A stretch of 42,898 nt of DNA from Betaproteobacteria bacterium (GCA_016199485.1 JACQGO010000135.1:1-42898); one strand, 5' to 3'; positions 16,164-24,548 are shown, numbered from the stretch's first letter. A program made the numbers and translations. Notes: generated by a model not told the origin, from the sequence alone.

Positions 16164-16296
16164 TTGGTGGGCTCGACCAGCCATCCGTGGGGCGCCGCCG
16201 TACCGTGGCGCTCGGCCCTACTCCGTCGGCCAGATATCGGTACGGGGCGGCCCGACCGGCGAGCCGCAATCGCCGGCAACCCTTACGAGATCCTCC

Positions 16297-16548
16297 GTGA
16301 CCGGCTCTGCCATCAAGGCCCTGCGCCGCGCCCTCGGCCTCTCCGCGCGCCAGTTCGGGGCCATCCCCCTGATCGACGTGGCCGAGTGCACCGTGGTACG
16401 CTGGCAGTCGGGGGCGGTGCCGGTGCCTGCGCGCATCGCCGCCGTATGCGACCTGCTGGCCGCCGGCGAGCTGACCGGCCATCTGCCGCCCCTGGCCGAG
16501 CGCCGGGGCTGGCGCCCAGGACCACGGACGAGGAAGGACGCACCATGA
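16297..16548 (+). CDS. HTH (XRE/Cro-like) transcriptional regulator
   Basis: IKALRRALGLSARQFGAIPLIDVAECTVVRWQSGAVPVPARIAAVCDLLA. Confidence 0.7.
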   Translation: MTGSAIKALRRALGLSARQFGAIPLIDVAECTVVRWQSGAVPVPARIAAVCDLLAAGELTGHLPPLAERRGWRPGPRTRKDAP

Positions 16549-16946
16549 GCGAGAACGGCTGGCAGCTAATCGCAGAGCACGTCCAGTGCAAGGCCTTCCG
16601 CAGCGGGTGGCTGGGCCTCCTCGATCACGCCTTGGCGGTGCTCCTGCGCCGGCCCCCGCCCTATGTCCTGGAGCACATGACGTTCTCGGTCTGGGTCAAG
16701 ACGGATGGGCGACCGGCGCTGTCCACCGTGCAGCAATCTCCGGAACCGATAGCCGATCCGCTGGAAGGCCGGGCTGGCCCGGTCGGAATCGCTACCGATG
16801 GGAAGCCGCCGGAGCGATGGCATAGCTATTGGGTTGGCGACGTTCTCCACCTGTGTTGCGAAGATGGCACCGCGCGCCGATACAAATTCGACGCAGATAC
16901 GTGGCGTATCCTCCCCGACCCGCCCGCTACTCCCACGGCTCCCTGA
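16545..16946 (+). CDS. hypothetical protein
   Basis: ATGA overlap with the HTH gene; MSENGWQLIAEHVQCKAFRSGWLGLLDHALAVLLRRPPPYVLEHMTFSVWVKTDG. Confidence 0.6.
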   Translation: MSENGWQLIAEHVQCKAFRSGWLGLLDHALAVLLRRPPPYVLEHMTFSVWVKTDGRPALSTVQQSPEPIADPLEGRAGPVGIATDGKPPERWHSYWVGDVLHLCCEDGTARRYKFDADTWRILPDPPATPTAP

Positions 16947-16971
16947 GTTAGGCGCGGAGCCGGTCACGGTT

Positions 16972-17244
16972 CTACCCCACGATGACCGGGACCTCCTTCG
17001 GCTTCGCCGCCTGCCAGCGCGCCCACAGCGTGCCCAGGTAGCCGAGCATGATCAGCACCAGCCGGCCGATTGCGGCCTCGTCGCGCTGCATCGCGCGCGC
17101 GATCAGATCGAGAATCTCCGGCGTGAACAGCCCGACCGTGCCCGTCGCCGCCCACTGCGTTTTCGAGGCCAGCAGGCCGACCAGCGCCCCGGCGGCCTTC
17201 TTCTCGATCAGCGCCTTGACCAATCCCGCGATCAGTTGTACCAT
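16972..17244 (-). CDS. hypothetical, possibly holin-associated small protein
   Basis: MVQLIAGLVKALIEKKAAGALVGLLASKTQWAATG...GRLVLIMLGYLGTLWARWQA; lies in the lysis region. Confidence 0.5.
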   Translation of the reverse strand: MVQLIAGLVKALIEKKAAGALVGLLASKTQWAATGTVGLFTPEILDLIARAMQRDEAAIGRLVLIMLGYLGTLWARWQAAKPKEVPVIVG

Positions 17245-17291
17245 CACGCCTCCGTCCGGTTTGAGTGTCGTTTGCTGCGTCCGCGCCAGGA

Positions 17292-17501
17292 TCACTTCTC
17301 GATTTCGTCTTGCGTCTCAAGGTATCCCTTGCCGGCATCCACACAATCCACACAGCCGTGCGTGAAGAAGGCATGCGTCACTGTGTGGCCGGCATCCCTG
17401 AGCCGCTGGACGAATTCCGCCGCCATGCGGTTGGCATCCTTGTAGGAATGCTTGTTGTGATGCTGCCCGGTTCCCTGGATGCTGATGTTCCAGTTGCCCA
17501 T
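17292..17501 (-). CDS. small phage protein of the NWNIxIxGxGxHHN type
   Basis: MGNWNISIQGTGQHHNKHSYKDANRMAAEFVQRLRDAGHTVTHAFFTHG. Confidence 0.65.
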   Translation of the reverse strand: MGNWNISIQGTGQHHNKHSYKDANRMAAEFVQRLRDAGHTVTHAFFTHGCVDCVDAGKGYLETQDEIEK

Positions 17502-17504
17502 CTT

Positions 17505-17624
17505 TCACCTCCTATCGGTTCGTTTCCTCCCGCGCCCGCCCAGGGCCATCGCCAGCAGCCCCAGCACGCACGCGGCCACGATGGCCCACAGCATCATCTT
17601 CACGAGGCCCGCGTCCGTCGCCAT
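17505..17624 (-). CDS. 39-aa TM protein (absent from the ORF track)
   Basis: My translation: MATDAGLVKMMLWAIVAACVLGLLAMALGGRGRKRTDRR; its tail contains AGGAGGTGA upstream of the next gene. Confidence 0.5.
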   Translation of the reverse strand: MATDAGLVKMMLWAIVAACVLGLLAMALGGRGRKRTDRR

Positions 17625-17628
17625 GCCT

Positions 17629-17799
17629 CTATCTCTTCGGCCAGAAGGAGTCCCCCGTGCGGTAGAACCAGAGCGCCACCAGCAGCAGGGTGATCGGGTC
17701 AGCGAACCCCAGCGACGGCGCGCGGGCCTGCACGATCGCGTAGATGGACAACGCGCACAAACCGACAGCGAATCCGAAGAGCCACGACAGCCTGTTCAT
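17629..17799 (-). CDS. 56-aa TM protein, holin-like (absent from the ORF track)
   Basis: My translation: MNRLSWLFGFAVGLCALSIYAIVQARAPSLGFADPITLLLVALWFYRTGDSFWPKR. Confidence 0.5.
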   Translation of the reverse strand: MNRLSWLFGFAVGLCALSIYAIVQARAPSLGFADPITLLLVALWFYRTGDSFWPKR

Positions 17800-17808
17800 G
17801 GTGACGCC

Positions 17809-18318
17809 TCACAAGAGGTCCCCCAAGAGCCAAGTGATCGCCGGCCAGAACCCCGGCGCTGGAGGCGTCCCGGCCTGCCGCAGTGCGGTCGGCGTCGGCG
17901 GCATCGGCGCTGGACTCGGCTTGGCGGGCTCCGGCTCCGGCGCGACGCAGATCACACGCCGGATTTCCTGATCGTGGGCCAGGAGCCGCCAGCCCAGCGG
18001 CGTAAGCAGCGAGCAGAAGAGAGCGGCATCGTCGGTTGATGCGGTATCGCCGCCCAGGCAGATCGACTTCCATTCGCCTGGTTTCCACGCGGGCCACCGG
18101 AAGAATGCCGCAGGCGTTCCGCCGGAGCGACAGACGGTTCCGGCATCGCCATCCGTAGGCGCTCGCACCTCAGCCCCAATGCGCAAGAGGAATCGCCGCA
18201 CGCTGCCCAGGTCGTCATAGTTGAGGATGTAGACATCGACGATTGGCTCGCCGCGGGCCGACGGTGTGGCCAGCCCCAGCAGCAGCACCATCGCCGCCAC
18301 CACCATCGCTCGCATCAT
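17809..18318 (-). CDS. exported hypothetical protein
   Basis: Signal peptide MMRAMVVAAMVLLLGLATPSARG; Pro/Ala-rich C-terminus. Confidence 0.55.
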   Translation of the reverse strand: MMRAMVVAAMVLLLGLATPSARGEPIVDVYILNYDDLGSVRRFLLRIGAEVRAPTDGDAGTVCRSGGTPAAFFRWPAWKPGEWKSICLGGDTASTDDAALFCSLLTPLGWRLLAHDQEIRRVICVAPEPEPAKPSPAPMPPTPTALRQAGTPPAPGFWPAITWLLGDLL

Positions 18319-18348
18319 GGGAAGCGCCCTCCTTGGGCGCGTGCCCCG

Positions 18349-19077
18349 CTACGGCACCAGCCGATCGTGCCGCTCCGCCACATCGGAAATGTACCGGGCC
18401 GCCCCGGCGCCTGCGTTGTAGCCTGCCGCGTAGCAGGCCAGCTCCTCACGTCCCCGGCATGCCGGCCGCACCACCTGGGCCAGGTAGCGCCCCGACCAGT
18501 AGAGCGCGGAGATAGGCTCCCTGAGCCATCCCGCCGCCCTGGTCAGGTTCTCCGGCGTCGTCGGCCAGCCCAGGGTCAGCAGCACGGTGGCCGGCTTCAT
18601 GTGCGCCAGCCCCACCTCGCCGGCGCCGCCGTCCGGTACGCCCGGGTCCCATGCCCGGTTCTCCTGCTCGACGATGGCGCGCAGCACCCCGGGCGGGAGA
18701 CCCCAGCAGGCGCCCATCATGTCGGCGGCCGCCTGCAGCGAGGTAGGCTGCTCACGGTATGCCTGGCGCACGGCTTGGTAGCAGGTGAGCGGCGCGGCCT
18801 CCGCGGCGACCGGGAACACCAGCGCCAGCGCCAGCACCCCCAGCGCCCTGAGCAGCCCCGCCAGCTTGTCCCGACTCAACACGAGGAACCCCAGCACGGC
18901 GGCCCCGCCCCACAACAGGAACCGCCATCGCTGCAAGGAGGAAATCCGCCGTGAGTGCTCGTTGAGCCTGTCGCGGTGCTCATCGAGGGAGGCGAGCGCG
19001 CGATCCACCTTGCCCTCGGTGCGCGCCACGCTCTCCCGGATCGTCGCCAGATCCCCGAACAGCCGCTGCTCATCCAT
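18349..19077 (-). CDS. N-terminal coiled-coil/TM (XhlA-like) region joined to a lytic transglycosylase (SLT-like) domain
   Basis: LASLDEHRDRLNEHSRRISSLQRWRFLLWGGAAVLGFLVL, then a signal-like segment, then MGACWGLPPGVLRAIVEQENRAWDPGVPDGGAGEVGLAHMKP...ELACYAAGYNAGAG. Confidence 0.65.
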   Translation of the reverse strand: MDEQRLFGDLATIRESVARTEGKVDRALASLDEHRDRLNEHSRRISSLQRWRFLLWGGAAVLGFLVLSRDKLAGLLRALGVLALALVFPVAAEAAPLTCYQAVRQAYREQPTSLQAAADMMGACWGLPPGVLRAIVEQENRAWDPGVPDGGAGEVGLAHMKPATVLLTLGWPTTPENLTRAAGWLREPISALYWSGRYLAQVVRPACRGREELACYAAGYNAGAGAARYISDVAERHDRLVP

Positions 19078-19090
19078 GGGCCCCCGCCGT

Positions 19091-19639
19091 TCAGAGGGTC
19101 ACGCGGCCGAACCACCCGCGCACGAATGCCTCGTCCGTCTCCCGCCGCTCGGTGAGCGCCAGGTAGTACGTGCCGCGCTGGCAGAGCAGCATCTTGAGGC
19201 ACGTCAGCTTGTCGAGCGCCAGCATCAGCCGCGGCAGCGCCGCCAGCGTCACCGGCCCGATCCGGCCGTCAACTTCGAGATTCGGGTAGAGCTCGCCCGC
19301 GCGGTTGAGCGCGTTGAGCGCGATCTGCAGGAAGCGCCCCGCCATCACCGACCCGAGGTTCACCCCCACGTCGAACAGCTCGAGCGCCACGGGCTCATGC
19401 CACCGCGCCACGTCATCGAGCCGCAGCGGGCGCCAGTAGTCCTCGTCGTAGATCATCTGCGCGACGCCGACCGGCAGGGCGCGCATGTCGCCCTCGTACC
19501 CGTGCCGCCGGGCCACCGCCTCCGTGATGCCCCAGCGCGTCGCGCCGCCGTGGTCGCGCGGGTCGTTGCCGTACCCGCCCTCGTGGCCCAGCGTGCGCGC
19601 GAGCGCCCGGTAGAACGGCCCCGTCAGTCCCTCGCCCAT
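19091..19639 (-). CDS. endolysin, GH108 muramidase
   Basis: LGHEGGYGNDPRDHGGATRWGITEAVARRHGYEGDMRALPVGVAQMIYDEDYWRP; VDGRIGPVTLAAL peptidoglycan-binding motif. Confidence 0.85.
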   Translation of the reverse strand: MGEGLTGPFYRALARTLGHEGGYGNDPRDHGGATRWGITEAVARRHGYEGDMRALPVGVAQMIYDEDYWRPLRLDDVARWHEPVALELFDVGVNLGSVMAGRFLQIALNALNRAGELYPNLEVDGRIGPVTLAALPRLMLALDKLTCLKMLLCQRGTYYLALTERRETDEAFVRGWFGRVTL

Positions 19640-19739
19640 CGCTCTCCTCCAACCAGGAACCATAAACCAGAAACCACGAACCGTAGTCCCGGTAATCGTG
19701 CCCCTTGCGCTACCGCCTCGCCCCGCGCCATCATGGGGC

Positions 19740-19952
19740 ATGGAAACTCTGGTGCTCGCCCTCGTGATGCTGCCCGTCGCGCTCTTGGTGCCGGTGCTCG
19801 TCTTCATGCCAACACGCTTCGTCGTTTCCCGATTTTACGCATGGGCCTTCTACGGGTTGATTGCCGGCATGAGCATCGACCTGGTCCTCTTTGTAGTCGG
19901 GGGCGCGGCGATCCTTCTCGCGGGTTTCTACATCGGGCCTTCCGGGCGATGA
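19740..19952 (+). CDS. small membrane protein
   Basis: METLVLALVMLPVALLVPVLVFMPTRFVVSRFYAWAFYGLIAGMSIDLVLFVVGGAAILL; plus strand between endolysin and J. Confidence 0.5.
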   Translation: METLVLALVMLPVALLVPVLVFMPTRFVVSRFYAWAFYGLIAGMSIDLVLFVVGGAAILLAGFYIGPSGR

Positions 19953-20338
19953 ATCCGGGCATGCGCACCATCCTCTCCGCCCTCGCCCTGCTCGCCCTGC
20001 TGCTCGCCCTGGCCCGCCCCGCGGCCGCCTGGAGCCCCGACCCCTGGACCGCCGAGCAGGTGGCGCTCCAAGGCGCGTTCCTTGGCCTGCTGGCGATCGA
20101 TGCCGCGCAGACCATGGACTTCCGCGGTGCCCGAGTCGGTGAACTCAACCCGCTCCTGGGATCGCACCCCACGGATACCGGAATCGCCCGGTATTTCATT
20201 GCCACCGCCCTGCTGCATGGCGCTGTCTCCGCCGTCCTGCCTTCCTCGCTGCGCACCCGCTGGCAGTACGTCACCGCGGGCGTTCAGGCACATTCCGTGT
20301 GGGTCAACTGGCAACTTGGCCTCACGTTTGGGTTTTAA
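19949..20338 (+). CDS. prophage-type exported/membrane protein of unknown function
   Basis: Signal-like N-terminus; ALQGAFLGLLAIDAAQTMDFRG...ELNPLLGSHPTDTGIARYFIATALLHGAVSAVLPSSLRTRWQYVTAGVQ. Confidence 0.65.
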   Translation: MNPGMRTILSALALLALLLALARPAAAWSPDPWTAEQVALQGAFLGLLAIDAAQTMDFRGARVGELNPLLGSHPTDTGIARYFIATALLHGAVSAVLPSSLRTRWQYVTAGVQAHSVWVNWQLGLTFGF

Positions 20339-21150
20339 TATGGTGAAAACGCGAGGCGATAAGCGGCAATCTTATCATTAGAATTATCTGAAAACGCAAT
20401 ATCTACCGCATTTATTTTGGCAAGTGCACCGGTTGTCGCGCTTGCAATAGCAGCCAAGCGACTGCCAGATTGTTGCCAAATAGAACCGGTGAATCTATAA
20501 ACGCGCAGTTCATCATTCGTCGCATCGAAATACGCAACGTCTGTGACGTTCAATGCAGCAAGTGCGGGGGTTCCAATACTGCTAATTGCCAGCCCGCTCC
20601 CGACCAGAGACCATGCGGAACCATTGAAACGATATGTGCGAAGCTCCGCGTTGGTGCTTCCGATAAGGGCCACGTCTGTATCATTCAACGTCGCCAATGC
20701 GGGGTTTCCAACGCCACTAATTGCCAGCCCACTCCCGATCAAAGACCACGCAGAACCGTCAAACCGATACGTGCGGAGTTCTCCCGTTGATCCGAAAAAA
20801 GCAACATCGGTGCTATCCAATGCCGTAATTGCCACCGAAATTGCGGTGGCGATTGATAACCCACTCCCAACTAAAGCCCATGTCGAACCATTGAACCTAT
20901 ATGTACGAAGTTCATCATTGTTAGTGTCAAAGTATGCAACATCTGTGTCATTAAGTGCCGCAATAGCAACAGTCCCGCCGGCGTTCGTTATATTCAACCC
21001 ACTCCCGACCTGAGCCCATATAGAACCGTTAAATCGATATGTGCGGAGTGTATTTGTCGCGGAATTATGAGCAACCGCAATGTCCGTGTTGTTAAGCGCT
21101 GCGAGTGATGGGTTTCCGAGCGGCGCAACAGATAATCCAGTGCCCAAAGG
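20335..21150 (-). repeat. six ~45-aa protein repeats at the J C-terminus
   Basis: Unit resembles VGSGLxIxxxGxPALAALNxTDVAYFDxxNDELRTYRFNGSxWxL. Confidence 0.9.
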
Positions 21151-24129
21151 GACAGCGGATGTCCACTCCCATGTGAAAATCAGATCGCCGGTCTGCACCA
21201 CCTCGACCCAGGCGCTCTTGGCGCCGAGGCTGTTGACGGAGCGCAGGCGCGCCTCGTAGCGGGTGGCGTTCGCCACGTCGAACAGGTTCCACTCGGTCGT
21301 GGCGCCGGGCACCTTGACCACGGGCAGCCACGAGGCGCCGCCGACGGCGCGGTACTCGATCTCGATGTGGCCGCCTTGGGTGACGTACTGGTCCACCGGC
21401 GCCGTCCAGGCGAGGCGCAGCCGCGCGAGCCGCTTGCCCTCGCTCACGCTCGTCTGTGCCGCAAAGGTCAGCCCGCTCGGGGTGCGCACGTCGAACGGGT
21501 TGGGCAGGTTGCTCGCCGGGGGCTTGACCACCTCCTGCTCGTCGGTGCCGGCCGTCCAGGCGTAGGCGGTGCTGTCGAGCTCGGCGAGCAGCAGCGTGCA
21601 GCCGAGCATGGGCACGCCGCCGGACTCGTCGAGCGTGAGCGCCGCCTGCGCCACCTCGAAGGACTTTGCGCTCCACCCGAGCACGTCGTTGTCGAGCGAG
21701 AGGGTATCGCCGGGCTGCACCTGGTAGGCGGCCAGGCTGGCCGGGTACACCACGCGCAAGGGGCGCTGCACGCGCTCGAGCATGATCTTCGCGAGCCGCT
21801 GGCAGCCGGAGCCCGATTGCGAGAACGGGAACGTCACGTCGCGGTAGAGCCGCTCGTTCCCCTGCATCAGCGCCTGGTAGGTCGCGTTGGTGACCTGCGG
21901 GAACTCCGTCGCCTGGTAGTCGTGGTCCGGGCTGGCGAACATGCCCTTGACCGCGTTGAAGTTGTCGCGGTTCGCGATCAGCGAGGATACCTTGAGCGGC
22001 CCGCGCAGGTCGCCCTCGTCGAGCGTGACGGTGGGCGCGCGCCACACCGCGGCGTAGAGCCCCCACAGCGCGTTGACGTGGGAGAGGCCGCCGCCCATGG
22101 CGGAGAGCAGGTTGCGCAGCGCATCGCCCCGCGCCTGCGATTGCAGGTACACGCCGTCGGCGCGGTAGCGCGGCTCCGACTTGCGCGTGAGCGTGTGCGT
22201 GCCGGTGCCGGCCGTGGTGATGTCGATGGCGGTGCCCGCCCGCGCGGCGCCGAGCGTCGTCGCGAGCTTGAGCGTGTCCTCCGTCACGCGGATCACGTAG
22301 TAGTCGGTCGAGGCCGCCAGCCCGCCCGGCAGGCCGCCCCCGCTGTTCGACGTCCACACCTTGTCGCCCGTGGCCCAGAAGACTTTGTCGCTCTTCGTGC
22401 AGAGGTCGCTGGCGGCGACGGCGGTGAAGGTCGCCGTGGTCTCGACCACCACCACCATCTCGTCGCAGGCGTTGGCCGCGGCGACGTTGAGCGTCGAGTC
22501 CTGCTCGTCGAGCGCGACCCGTGCGCCGTAGTCCTCGTCCAGCACGGCATCGAGCGCCGCCAGCGCCGCGTTGTCGCTCCAGCCGTGGTAGTAGACGACC
22601 GTGTGCACGCCGGCGCCGGCATCGGTGATGTCGATCGCCGTGCCCGCGCGCGCGTTGGCGAGCGAAGTCGCCAGCTTGAAGGTCGTGCTGCTCTGCCAGA
22701 TCAGGTAGTAGTCGGTGGCGAGCGCCAGCCCGGCCGGGAGCGTGTCGGTGGTGGTGAGCCGCACCACCTCGCCCGTCATGATCTGCCCGCCGGCCGCGGT
22801 GCACACGTCCGTCGCCGCTACGGCCGTGAAGGTGTAGCTCTGGATGGAGCGCGGGTCGTACAGCCGCCGGCCCTTCACTTCGAATGTGATCGAGCCCGGG
22901 GAGAAGTTGGAGAACAGGCTTTCATTCCAGAGCAGCCGCAGCCACGCGAGCGCACACCCGCGCTGGCGGTGGGCGGTGCTCCAGCTCGCGTTGAGCGTGA
23001 GGTCGTTGTTGTTGGCGTCGCTGTCGCCGGCGCTGGTGCCCGACCCCTCGTTCATCAGCCACAGCCCCTCCAGGCTCGCCTCGGCGCCGGTGAGCTCCGT
23101 GGTCTGGTCGGTGTCGATCTCGGCGGGGGTGCGCACCGCGCTCCAGATGGCGAGGTAGGCGATATCGCCCGCGGCGTAGGGCGTCTCGCCGTCGAGCGAC
23201 CCCACCCGCAGCGTGCCGGAGCCGGCGCCGCCGCTGTAGGCCGTGCCGGTGGTGGCCTCCTCGACCAGCGTGTCATCGACATCCGCCATGTAGAGCTGCA
23301 TCCCGCCGGCGCCGCCGCGCATGGCGATCCGCGCCGAGCCGTGCAGCCCGAGGGCCGTGCCGCTGGTGATCGTCGTGCCGGCCGAATCGATGAAGCTCAG
23401 GGTGCCGTCCGCGTTCTGCCGCAGCCGCCAGTCCCAGCTCCCCGTCTCGCCCATGGCGAGGATCGTCTGCACGTCGCCAATCCGGTGCGGGCGCCAGAAC
23501 AGCTCGATCGTGATCGAGGCAGGACGGAGCGCGGTGTTGCTCGGGCTGGAGAGGGTATGGCCCGTCCCGTTCAGCGCGATCGAGCCGAGCCCGAGCGCGA
23601 CGGTGGTGAGATCGTCAGGCCCCCAGGCGGGGCGCGTCTCGTTGACCAGGGCGGTGAGCGCCGCCTGCTCGTGCGTGCCGAGGGCCTTCTCGCAGTGCAC
23701 GTACCCGGCGAAGCGCCCGGTGGCGTCCCCGGAGCCGTCCAGCGGCACGCGCTCGTTGTTGAAGAACGGATCGCCGATCTCCTGCATCTGGTGGCCGGCG
23801 AGCGTGATCACGTAGTTCATGTACTCGTTGCTCGCCCCGGAGACGTGCGCGAACGTCACCACGCCGCCGAGCCGGGTCTGCCCGATCACCACGCGCCGCG
23901 GGGCCGCCGGGTCCACGCCGGTCGCCAGGGTGCCGGTCAGATCGCCCGGCCCTGCCTTGGGCGGCTTGGGCGCCAGCAGCACCCCGAGCAGCGCCAACGC
24001 TGCGACGACCGCGACTACCTCCCAGCTGATAAGTCCCAATCCCGCCAAGACTACGGGCACCACGACCTGCGACCCCACAGTCCGTGCGGCGTTCTGGGCC
24101 CATCCCGACATTTGGAAGGCCTTGCTCAC
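20335..24129 (-). CDS. tail tip / host specificity protein (J-like) with LamG-like, duplicated and propeller-like repeat domains
   Basis: GTG start overlapping the upstream stop; LNPFDVRTPSGLTF... FN3-like region and tail position; ends in six ~45-aa repeats. Confidence 0.8.
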   Translation of the reverse strand: MSKAFQMSGWAQNAARTVGSQVVVPVVLAGLGLISWEVVAVVAALALLGVLLAPKPPKAGPGDLTGTLATGVDPAAPRRVVIGQTRLGGVVTFAHVSGASNEYMNYVITLAGHQMQEIGDPFFNNERVPLDGSGDATGRFAGYVHCEKALGTHEQAALTALVNETRPAWGPDDLTTVALGLGSIALNGTGHTLSSPSNTALRPASITIELFWRPHRIGDVQTILAMGETGSWDWRLRQNADGTLSFIDSAGTTITSGTALGLHGSARIAMRGGAGGMQLYMADVDDTLVEEATTGTAYSGGAGSGTLRVGSLDGETPYAAGDIAYLAIWSAVRTPAEIDTDQTTELTGAEASLEGLWLMNEGSGTSAGDSDANNNDLTLNASWSTAHRQRGCALAWLRLLWNESLFSNFSPGSITFEVKGRRLYDPRSIQSYTFTAVAATDVCTAAGGQIMTGEVVRLTTTDTLPAGLALATDYYLIWQSSTTFKLATSLANARAGTAIDITDAGAGVHTVVYYHGWSDNAALAALDAVLDEDYGARVALDEQDSTLNVAAANACDEMVVVVETTATFTAVAASDLCTKSDKVFWATGDKVWTSNSGGGLPGGLAASTDYYVIRVTEDTLKLATTLGAARAGTAIDITTAGTGTHTLTRKSEPRYRADGVYLQSQARGDALRNLLSAMGGGLSHVNALWGLYAAVWRAPTVTLDEGDLRGPLKVSSLIANRDNFNAVKGMFASPDHDYQATEFPQVTNATYQALMQGNERLYRDVTFPFSQSGSGCQRLAKIMLERVQRPLRVVYPASLAAYQVQPGDTLSLDNDVLGWSAKSFEVAQAALTLDESGGVPMLGCTLLLAELDSTAYAWTAGTDEQEVVKPPASNLPNPFDVRTPSGLTFAAQTSVSEGKRLARLRLAWTAPVDQYVTQGGHIEIEYRAVGGASWLPVVKVPGATTEWNLFDVANATRYEARLRSVNSLGAKSAWVEVVQTGDLIFTWEWTSAVPLGTGLSVAPLGNPSLAALNNTDIAVAHNSATNTLRTYRFNGSIWAQVGSGLNITNAGGTVAIAALNDTDVAYFDTNNDELRTYRFNGSTWALVGSGLSIATAISVAITALDSTDVAFFGSTGELRTYRFDGSAWSLIGSGLAISGVGNPALATLNDTDVALIGSTNAELRTYRFNGSAWSLVGSGLAISSIGTPALAALNVTDVAYFDATNDELRVYRFTGSIWQQSGSRLAAIASATTGALAKINAVDIAFSDNSNDKIAAYRLAFSPY

Positions 24130-24548
24130 CCGATCCTCCACGCGCAGGCGAAGCGCTCCAGCCGGAGGAAGTCGAGCCCGGCCGGCCCCAGCACGGCGCC
24201 CTCCGCGCCCAGGCATACCCCCAGGTGCTCGACGCCCCGCGCGTCCACCAGCAGCAGCACGTCGCCGCGCTGCGCCTCCATCCAGCCGACAGGCTCCGCG
24301 TCCAGCACGGCGTTGACCGCCTCCCGCAGCCCGCCCCCGCCGAGCCGGCGCATGAGGCGGAGCGAGCCCGCCTCCGTGTCGTACCGCCCGCGGACGGCCT
24401 CGCCGAGGTCATGGCCGGTCAGCTCGCGCACCACGTCGAGCGCGAACAGCGCGCAGTCGTGCGTGCCGATCACGTATGGCTCGCGCCGCGCGCGCGCGAC
24501 CGCGGCGTACAGCCGCGCCTCCCAGCCCTCGCTGCGATGCAGGATCAT
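24126..24548 (-). CDS. NlpC/P60-like tail peptidase (gpK-like)
   Basis: PYVIGTHDCALFALDVVRELTGHD...GDVLLLVDARGVEHLGVCLG. Confidence 0.7.
   Translation of the reverse strand: MILHRSEGWEARLYAAVARARREPYVIGTHDCALFALDVVRELTGHDLGEAVRGRYDTEAGSLRLMRRLGGGGLREAVNAVLDAEPVGWMEAQRGDVLLLVDARGVEHLGVCLGAEGAVLGPAGLDFLRLERFACAWRIG

Noticed and set aside
21092-22804. 570-aa minus-strand ORF within J
   Set aside because: Frame-shifted shadow of J; Arg/Gly-rich, no motif.
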